Part shown: positions 56,326 through 64,000 of the stretch, piece after piece
Numbering within the stretch: position 1 is the first letter of the stretch
How the letters are laid out: every line of letters begins with the position of its first letter
DNA from: Collinsella aerofaciens
GTDB lineage: Bacteria > Actinomycetota > Coriobacteriia > Coriobacteriales > Coriobacteriaceae
NCBI RefSeq assembly: GCF_005844325.1
Contig: NZ_SPFY01000006.1
Span: 1-64,000, forward strand
DNA length: 64,000 bases
Direction of reading: 5' to 3'
The notes under the pieces: model-generated
Seen by the model: only the letters and a program-made list of their open reading frames with translations
The model's database searches: none
What the model was told of the DNA's origin: nothing
Position numbers and translations under genes: made by a program

Positions 56326-57348
56326 ATGGCGCAGATGAGAATCAAGGACATTGCCGCCGAGGCGGGCGTGAGTCCGGCCACGGTCTCGCGCTATCTCAAC
56401 AACCGCCCCGGGCAAATGACCGAGGAAACCCGTGCTCGCATCGCGGCGGTTATCGAGCGCACCGGCTATCGCCCGCGTGCCGCCGCGCGCAATCTGCGCA
56501 GCTCGCGGACCAACCTCATCGGTGTGATCCTGGCCGACATCGCCAACCCGTTCTCCAGCGCCATGCTCGAAGGACTTTCCGCCAGCGCCGCCGCGCGCGG
56601 CTGCTCGCTCATGACGGCCATTAGTGGCAACGACTCCGCTAAGGAAGCGGAGTCGCTCACCAGACTTATCGATGCCGGCGTGGACGGCCTGGTCGTCAAC
56701 ACCTGCGGAGGTAATGACGAGGCGATCGCCGCGGCAGCGGGACGTCTGCCGGTTGTGCTGCTTGACCGCGATGTTGCCGACGGCGGTGTCGATCTGGTGA
56801 CATCTAACAACCGTGAGCTAGTCGCCGGCTTGGTAGACGCCTTGGCCGTTGCGGGCAGCGAGCGTCTGTGCCTGCTCACCGAGGCAAGCGACGATAGCCC
56901 CGTGCGTCGAGAGCGCGCTGAAGCCTTTACCGATGAGCTTTCGCGACGCGGCCTTGCGGGTGAGGTTGTCACCTTGGCCGATGGCGGTGCCACGGGCGTC
57001 GGTCGCTTGGACGAGACTATCCGCGGCTATGCAGGCAAAAAGCTCGGCCTTATCGCTGTCAACGGCTTGGTCTTCCTGCGTCTGACCGAGGCCCTGGCGC
57101 AGTTGGGACCTTCGTTGCCGGCGGGTCTCAAAATCGCGACGTTTGACGATTGCCCCTGGAACCGCGTGCTCTTTGGCGGCGTCACCACGGCCGCGCAAGA
57201 CACCCTTACCATTGCCGAGTGCGTAGTCGAGCGCCTCTCCGAGCGCATCGACGTCGTTACCACCACCGTGGGCGAGGCCGCAAAGCTGGCGCCCAAACGC
57301 ATCGAGATCCCCGGCCACATCGAGCACCGCGCATCGACCTCGCGCTAG
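56326..57348 (+). CDS. LacI-family regulator (KdgR-like)
   Basis: 340-residue repressor: HTH IKDIAAEAGVSPATVSRYLNNRPGQMTEETRARI, hinge NLRSSRTNLIGVILADIANPFSSAMLEG, and sugar-binding domain. The TFDDCPWNRVLFGGVTTAAQD stretch resembles KdgR-type proteins. No sugar-catabolic gene is adjacent, so the target is elsewhere. The alternative start ATG 56335 removes three residues. GGGGTG lies 6 bases upstream. Confidence 0.88.
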   Translation: MAQMRIKDIAAEAGVSPATVSRYLNNRPGQMTEETRARIAAVIERTGYRPRAAARNLRSSRTNLIGVILADIANPFSSAMLEGLSASAAARGCSLMTAISGNDSAKEAESLTRLIDAGVDGLVVNTCGGNDEAIAAAAGRLPVVLLDRDVADGGVDLVTSNNRELVAGLVDALAVAGSERLCLLTEASDDSPVRRERAEAFTDELSRRGLAGEVVTLADGGATGVGRLDETIRGYAGKKLGLIAVNGLVFLRLTEALAQLGPSLPAGLKIATFDDCPWNRVLFGGVTTAAQDTLTIAECVVERLSERIDVVTTTVGEAAKLAPKRIEIPGHIEHRASTSR

Positions 57349-57401
57349 TCACTCGTTCGCAACTGCCTGTTCGCGCACGTTTTTTGAGCGCTTGATACGC
57401 T

Positions 57402-57417
57402 TTAACCCTGCGGAAAC
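57402..57417 (+). promoter_or_regulatory. GlnR-type box upstream of glnA
   Basis: TTAAC-CCTGCG-GAAAC fits the actinobacterial GlnR half-site pair (GTNAC/TTAAC, six bases, GAAAC). TATAGA at 57442-57447 is a candidate -10 with a poor -35, placing the box about 44 bases before the transcript start, the usual activator position. A GlnR-like gene lies just after glnA. Confidence 0.6.
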
Positions 57418-57482
57418 ATTTTTCTGCGATAGTATCTGCGATATAGACCAGTCGAAACCCGCCCGAAAGAAAGGGGAGCGAC

Positions 57483-58820
57483 ATGAACCAGCAGAACATC
57501 GATTACGTACTCCGCTCCGTAGAGCAGCGTGACATCCGCTTTGTGCGTCTGTGGTTTGTCGACATTCTCGGCCGCCTCAAGAACTTTGCCATTAGCCCCG
57601 AGGACCTTGAGGTCGCTTTTGAGGAGGGTATTGGCTTTGACGGCTCCGCCATCGAGGGCTTTGCCACGCCCGAGGAAGCCGACATGCTCGCATTCCCCGA
57701 TGCTTCGACCTTCCAGATTTTGCCGTGGCGCCCGAGCCACAACGGCGTCGCCCGCGTGTTCTGCGACGTGTGCACTCCCGACCGCAAGCCCTTCGCTGGG
57801 GACCCGCGCGATGCCCTGCGCCGCATGTTCCACAAGGCCGAGAAGGCTGGCTATCTGCTCAACGTGGGCGCCGAGCTGGAGTATTACTACTTCCCCGACG
57901 AGCACACCCCCGAGCCGCTCGACAACGTGGGCTACTTCGATCTTTCGGTGAGCGATGCCGCCCGCGACCTGCGCCGCAACACGGTCCTCACGCTCGAGAA
58001 GATGTCCGTGCCCGTGGAGTACACCTTCCATGCCGCCGGCCGCTCGCAGCACGGCATGAGCCTGCGCCACGCCGAGGCCCTGAGCATGTCCGACGCCATC
58101 ACCACGGCCAAACTCATCATTAAGCAGCAGGCCTACGAGAGCGGGTGCCACGCCTCCTTTATGCCCAAGCCGTTGGCGGGCGAGGACGGCAGCGCTATGT
58201 TCCTGTGCCAGTCGCTATTCGACCACGACGGCAACAATGTCTTTTGGGGCGAGGACGACGAGAAGTACCATCTTTCCGACATCGCCAAACACTACATGGC
58301 CGGCATTCTGGCGCATGCCCGCGAGATCAGCGCCATCACCAACCCCACGGTCAACTCGTACAAGCGCATCACCACGGGCGGCGACTCCGTGCCGCAGTAC
58401 GCCACGTGGGGCCTGCGCAACCGCGCGAGCATGGTCCGCATCCCGGTCTACAAGCCCGGCAAGCAGCTGTCCACGCGCATCGAGCTGCGCAGTCCCGACC
58501 CCATGGCCAACCCGTACCTGGTCAACGCCGTCACGCTGGCGGCTGGTCTGGACGGCATCGAGCGCAAGCTGGAACTCCCGCCCGAGGCAACGGCCGAGAC
58601 GCTCAAGCTCACCGACCGTCAGATGCTCGAGGCCGGCTACACGCCGCTGCCGCGCTCGCTCAAAGAGGCGCTCGACGTGTTTGAGGACTCGCAGTTTATG
58701 AAGGATGCCCTCGGCGAGCACATCCACAGCTTCTTCCTCAAAAAGAAGCGCGACGAGTGGCATAAGTTTGAGTCTACGATCACCGAGTGGGAGATCAAGC
58801 ACTACCTGGCGAACTCCTAA
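57483..58820 (+). CDS. glnA: Glutamine synthetase, type I-alpha
   Basis: 445-residue cytosolic dodecameric enzyme making glutamine from glutamate, ammonia and ATP. Signatures: VDILGRLKNFAI, FDGSAIEGF, metal/glutamate sites around GAELEYYYFPD and AGRSQHGMSLRH, ATP site region FMPKPLAGEDGSAMFLCQS and NPTVNSYKR. Length and lack of the 25-residue insert and NLYDLP adenylylation loop make it the I-alpha form. Position 62, Arg in B. subtilis (feedback control), is Thr here. AAAGGGGAG precedes the start. The GlnR-like gene follows 50 bases downstream. Confidence 0.95.
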   Translation: MNQQNIDYVLRSVEQRDIRFVRLWFVDILGRLKNFAISPEDLEVAFEEGIGFDGSAIEGFATPEEADMLAFPDASTFQILPWRPSHNGVARVFCDVCTPDRKPFAGDPRDALRRMFHKAEKAGYLLNVGAELEYYYFPDEHTPEPLDNVGYFDLSVSDAARDLRRNTVLTLEKMSVPVEYTFHAAGRSQHGMSLRHAEALSMSDAITTAKLIIKQQAYESGCHASFMPKPLAGEDGSAMFLCQSLFDHDGNNVFWGEDDEKYHLSDIAKHYMAGILAHAREISAITNPTVNSYKRITTGGDSVPQYATWGLRNRASMVRIPVYKPGKQLSTRIELRSPDPMANPYLVNAVTLAAGLDGIERKLELPPEATAETLKLTDRQMLEAGYTPLPRSLKEALDVFEDSQFMKDALGEHIHSFFLKKKRDEWHKFESTITEWEIKHYLANS

Positions 58821-58870
58821 TCGCGCTGGCTTGTTCCAGTACGATTGAGCTCATTTCTTTGGAGGCCGAT

Positions 58871-59533
58871 ATGTCCGAAAAGAGTGCCCTGTTCATGGCG
58901 CGCACGACGCGCTTCCACGAGTTTGCCCGCAGCTTGACGACCACCCTGGGTGTCGAGGTGAGCCTGGCAACCCCCGATTCGCCGACTGCGGCGCACGACT
59001 TTGACCTGCTGATCCTCGATTCCGACGGCATTCGCAGCGACCGCATCGATCAGATTGCCAAGTGGCTTGACGATCGTGGCGGCGTCCCCATGCTGGTGAT
59101 CGTCGACGATGAGGCCCTTGGCACCCTGCGCCTGCCGAATCACGCGCATGCCGACTTTGTGTGCCCCACGGCGACGCCCAACGAGCTCAAGGCTCGTGCG
59201 CAGCGCCTGATGGGCGAGGAGGAGACCGTCACCGCCGACGATGTACTCAACATCGATAACCTCGAGATTAACCTGGCCACCTACCAGGTGACGCTCGATG
59301 ATGAGCCCATCGACCTGACGCTGATGGAGTACTCGCTGCTGAGCTTTTTGGCGACGCACCCCAACCGCGCCTACAGCCGCGAGGTGCTGCTGCACCGCGT
59401 GTGGGGCTTTGAGTACTGCGGCGGCACGCGCACCGTCGACGTGCACATTCGACGCATCCGCTCCAAGGTGGGTCCGCAGATCGCGGCGCACATCACCACC
59501 GTCCGCGGCGTGGGCTATCTGTTTAAGGACTAG
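58871..59533 (+). CDS. GlnR-like OmpR-family regulator with degenerate receiver
   Basis: 220 residues. The C-terminal winged helix (about 125-220; DLTLMEYSLLSFLATHPNRAYSREVLLHRVWG...VDVHIRRIRSKVG...RGVGYLFKD) is a clear OmpR type. The N-terminal receiver keeps Asp50 (LLILDSDG) but lacks the acidic pair near residues 8-12 and the conserved Lys, so ordinary phosphorylation is unlikely. That is the pattern of actinobacterial GlnR. No kinase is adjacent. Linkage to glnA and the GlnR-type box support a nitrogen role. GGAGG fixes the ATG at 58871. Confidence 0.8.
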   Translation: MSEKSALFMARTTRFHEFARSLTTTLGVEVSLATPDSPTAAHDFDLLILDSDGIRSDRIDQIAKWLDDRGGVPMLVIVDDEALGTLRLPNHAHADFVCPTATPNELKARAQRLMGEEETVTADDVLNIDNLEINLATYQVTLDDEPIDLTLMEYSLLSFLATHPNRAYSREVLLHRVWGFEYCGGTRTVDVHIRRIRSKVGPQIAAHITTVRGVGYLFKD

Positions 59534-59538
59534 CTTTT

Positions 59539-59575
59539 CACCACAAAGGGGACAGGCACTTTTGTGGTGGTTTTG
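59539..59575 (+). terminator. Hairpin with GGGGACAGG core, probable terminator
   Basis: CACCACAAA pairs with TTTGTGGTG (9 bp) around GGGGACAGGCACT-type sequence, followed by GTTTTGAC. It is a sister of 44498-44532: same core, different stem. Confidence 0.65.
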
Positions 59576-59688
59576 ACGCAGGTACGGATTCCTTTCGGGT
59601 CTGCGGCAGAACTTAAGCCTTCCTAAAAGATTGCGTTCTCATACACTTGCGCCCGCATATTGGGGTACAACTCAACGTGAACAATGAT

Positions 59689-59722
59689 GGCCCGCCACAT
59701 GTTTGGCGGGCCTTTGGTTATT
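59689..59722 (+). terminator. Terminator-like hairpin in the htrA leader
   Basis: GGCCCGCC (59689-59696) and GGCGGGCC (59705-59712) with an 8-base loop are followed by TTTGGTTATTT, 30 bases before the htrA start. TACAAC at 59666-59671 upstream is a candidate -10. Confidence 0.6.
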
Positions 59723-59741
59723 TGACGAAAGGATCGCAGCT

Positions 59742-61202
59742 ATGAGCGAGAACGATTCCCAGCACCCCCAGGATGCGGGCAACGCTGGCGAGACCCAGCA
59801 GCAGCCGCGTGTGCAGGTGGAGTCGACGCCTGCCGGTAGCAACATTCCCTACGTGCAGGCATACGATACGCAGACCGGCAAGCCGCTGGGCGGCCAACAG
59901 GTCGTGAACAAGCACACGGTGGTCAAGACCAAGACCAAAAAGCTGCCGATCTTTATTACGGCACTCGCCGGCTGCGCCTGCGGCGCCCTGCTGGTCATCG
60001 CGCTCATTATGAGCGGCACGCTCGATATCGGCGGCGGCAAGAATGCCGTGACGGCGGGCGCTTCGGGTTCATCGACGCAAAAGATCACGATCGACTCCGA
60101 GGACACCACGCTGGCCGAGGCCGTTTCTGCTAAGGCCCTGCCCTCCGTCGTTTCCATTACCGCCACTTCGAGCGGCAGCCAGAATGGCTCGCTTTCGCAG
60201 TCTGCTGATGAGTCGGATAGCTCGGGCAGCGTCGGTTCGGGCGTCGTGCTCGATACCGAGGGCCACATCCTCACCAACAACCACGTGGTCGACGGCTACG
60301 ACCAGTACGTGGTCACCATGGACGACGGCACCACCTACGAGGCCGAGTTCGTGGGCAACGATGCTTCGAGTGACCTCGCCGTCATCAAGCTCAAGGACGC
60401 CGACGCCTCCAAGCTCACGCCGATCGAGATCGGTGATTCCTCCAAGCTCAACGTGGGCGAGTGGGTCATGGCGATCGGTTCGCCGTTTGGCAACGAGCAG
60501 TCTGTCTCCACCGGTATCGTGTCGGCGCTGTATCGCTCCACGGCCATGAGCTCTACCAGCGGCAACACTATCTACGCCAACATGATCCAGACCGATGCCG
60601 CCATCAACCCAGGCAACTCCGGCGGCGCGCTCGTTAACGACAACGGCGAGCTGGTGGGCATCAACTCGCTCATCGAGAGCTACTCGGGCTCTAGCTCGGG
60701 CGTGGGCTTTGCTATTCCCGTTAACTACGCCAAGAACATTGCCGACCAGATCATCGGCGGCAAGACGCCGGTGCACCCGTACCTGGGAGCCACGCTTTCG
60801 AGCGTCAACGCGCTCAACGCTCGCACTAACAAGCTGAGCACCGATAGCGGCGCGTACGTGGCGAGCGTCGTTGAGGACGGTCCTGCCGCAAAGGCCGGCA
60901 TCCAAGAGGGCGATGTCATTACCAAGCTGGGCGACGACGAGATCACGAGCGCCGATGGCCTGATCATCGCGCTGCGCAGCCACGAGGTGGGCGAGAAGGT
61001 CGAGATCACGCTTATGCGCGGCAAGGACGAGAAGAAGGTCACCGTCGAGCTGGGCTCCGACGAGGAGCTGCAGAACCAGCAGCAGGACGACAGCTCGACC
61101 GACACCGGCAACGGCGGTATTACCGACGAGCAGCTGCGCCAGTATCTGGAGGAGCTGCTGGGCCAGCAGGGCCAGGGTCAAGGCTACGGCCAGGGTTTCT
61201 AA
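59742..61202 (+). CDS. HtrA/DegP-type serine protease with PDZ domain
   Basis: 486-residue membrane-anchored envelope protease/chaperone. A polar, Gln-rich cytoplasmic N terminus (about 67 residues) precedes one membrane helix (PIFITALAGCACGALLVIALIM). The trypsin-like domain shows the catalytic triad: His in LTNNHVVDGY, Asp in NDASSDLAVIKL, Ser in NPGNSGGALVND. One PDZ domain follows (about residues 340-435), then a Gln/Gly-rich tail (QGQGQGYGQGF). GAAAGGA is 8 bases upstream. It handles misfolded exported proteins. Confidence 0.93.
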   Translation: MSENDSQHPQDAGNAGETQQQPRVQVESTPAGSNIPYVQAYDTQTGKPLGGQQVVNKHTVVKTKTKKLPIFITALAGCACGALLVIALIMSGTLDIGGGKNAVTAGASGSSTQKITIDSEDTTLAEAVSAKALPSVVSITATSSGSQNGSLSQSADESDSSGSVGSGVVLDTEGHILTNNHVVDGYDQYVVTMDDGTTYEAEFVGNDASSDLAVIKLKDADASKLTPIEIGDSSKLNVGEWVMAIGSPFGNEQSVSTGIVSALYRSTAMSSTSGNTIYANMIQTDAAINPGNSGGALVNDNGELVGINSLIESYSGSSSGVGFAIPVNYAKNIADQIIGGKTPVHPYLGATLSSVNALNARTNKLSTDSGAYVASVVEDGPAAKAGIQEGDVITKLGDDEITSADGLIIALRSHEVGEKVEITLMRGKDEKKVTVELGSDEELQNQQQDDSSTDTGNGGITDEQLRQYLEELLGQQGQGQGYGQGF

Positions 61203-61228
61203 CGAGCTGTATCGCACATACCGATGCC

Positions 61229-61268
61229 AGAGGGGCTGTCCCATCAACGTGGGACAGCTCCTCTTTTC
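61229..61268 (+). terminator. Terminator of the htrA gene
   Basis: A 15-bp stem AGAGGGGCTGTCCCA / TGGGACAGCTCCTCT (one wobble), loop of 6, then TTTCTT. Confidence 0.9.
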
Positions 61269-61417
61269 TTATTGATCCGTTGGGGACGGAGGAAAACGGG
61301 TCATTTAGAACTGACAAGGGCATGGGTTGATCGCGCGATCCACCCCGGTCCGTCGGCTGCCGATTCGGTGCGGTTCGAAAGGGCTATTCGGCGCCATGGT
61401 GACCGGTGGTACTCTAG

Positions 61418-63757
<2,340 letters not shown>

Positions 63758-63767
63758 GGAGACTGTC

Positions 63768-64000
63768 ATGGCGGCAGACGTACTGTTTTTGGATGTTGAA
63801 ACTCCAAATGGACACAATGATCGAATTAGCTCAATTGGACTAATTCGATGTGACTGCAATGGTGCCGTCCTTGCAGAGGATTCCTATTTGGTTGATCCTG
63901 AGGAGCCGTTTTCGGAAATAAACATGAGGCTAACGGGCATTTCCCACGCTGATGTTGCCGGTGCTCCTACATTTCCGGAAATATGGTCACGCTCATTGAA
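63768..64000 (+). CDS. DnaQ-type 3'-5' exonuclease (partial, runs off the window)
   Basis: The first 77 codons are visible. VLFLDVETPNGHNDRISSIGLI carries the DxE metal motif (ExoI) of DEDD exonucleases, and LTGISHADVAGAPTFPEIW matches the region that follows it in DNA polymerase III epsilon-like proteins. The start is 10 bases after ligA, so the two are co-transcribed. Base composition is AT-rich like the 3' part of ligA. Whether it carries further domains cannot be seen. Confidence 0.75.
   Translation, partial: MAADVLFLDVETPNGHNDRISSIGLIRCDCNGAVLAEDSYLVDPEEPFSEINMRLTGISHADVAGAPTFPEIWSRSL

Overview
The window looks like chromosome from a Collinsella-type gut anaerobe (Coriobacteriia, Actinomycetota). 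This rests on high GC, Shine-Dalgarno sites of the GAAAGG/GGAGG type, the mix of actinobacterial features (an OmpR-type GlnR-like regulator with a GlnR box, a DtxR/IdeR-like box) with fermentative gut functions (lactate racemization, beta-galactosidase, Feo iron uptake), and extremely dense intergenic hairpins. The genus is an inference; no rRNA or certain tRNA is present.

Layout. 1-375: tail of an unknown gene, then a folded non-coding element with tRNA T-loop-like ends. 0.4-7.1 kb, envelope and signalling: a D-Ala-D-Ala carboxypeptidase divergent from a VanR/VanS-like pair, then an orphan pstB with a PhoB/PhoR-like pair. 7.2-9.9 kb: a complete CpsC/CpsD/CpsB polysaccharide-control triad without glycosyltransferases, then a GNAT acetyltransferase. 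10-17.6 kb: HtpG and two tandem giant YhgE/Pip membrane proteins. 17.9-25.4 kb: EamA exporter, M20 amidohydrolase, an MFS gene reduced by an in-frame internal deletion, HisS and PEP carboxylase. 26.4-31.8 kb, nickel-pincer lactate racemase system: larA and a MIP channel on one strand, larB, a short larC and a TetR gene facing them, then SerB. 32-41.3 kb: AspS; a LacI-controlled lacZ/ebgC-like/APC-permease operon with three near-identical operators; HPr carrying Asp at position 46. 41.4-44.8 kb: feoA-feoA-feoB plus a Cys-rich partner, with a DtxR-like operator. 44.8-53.1 kb: a complete Kdp potassium system (kdpDE divergent from kdpFABC). 53.3-59.5 kb: an Fe-S Old Yellow Enzyme with a GntR regulator, a LacI regulator, then glutamine synthetase followed by a GlnR-like regulator. 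59.7-64 kb: HtrA, LigA and a partial DnaQ-type exonuclease; base composition changes inside ligA.

The most unusual content is not protein-coding. The gaps hold several families of nested inverted repeats in which loops, junctions or linkers are conserved between copies while the stems differ but stay complementary. The clearest pair lies at 25436-25562 and 28487-28609: perfect 28-29 bp outer arms of different sequence, but identical 12-nt junction spacers and an identical apical hairpin. A second family (12109-12293 and, inverted, 17595-17733) shares a REP-like hairpin, a linker and an invariant 12-nt core. Further families are at 33939-34106, 44498/59539, 53167/55426 and a 228-bp element with 35-bp terminal inverted repeats at 40691-40918. 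This pattern points to selection on structure, or to an active arm-copying process.
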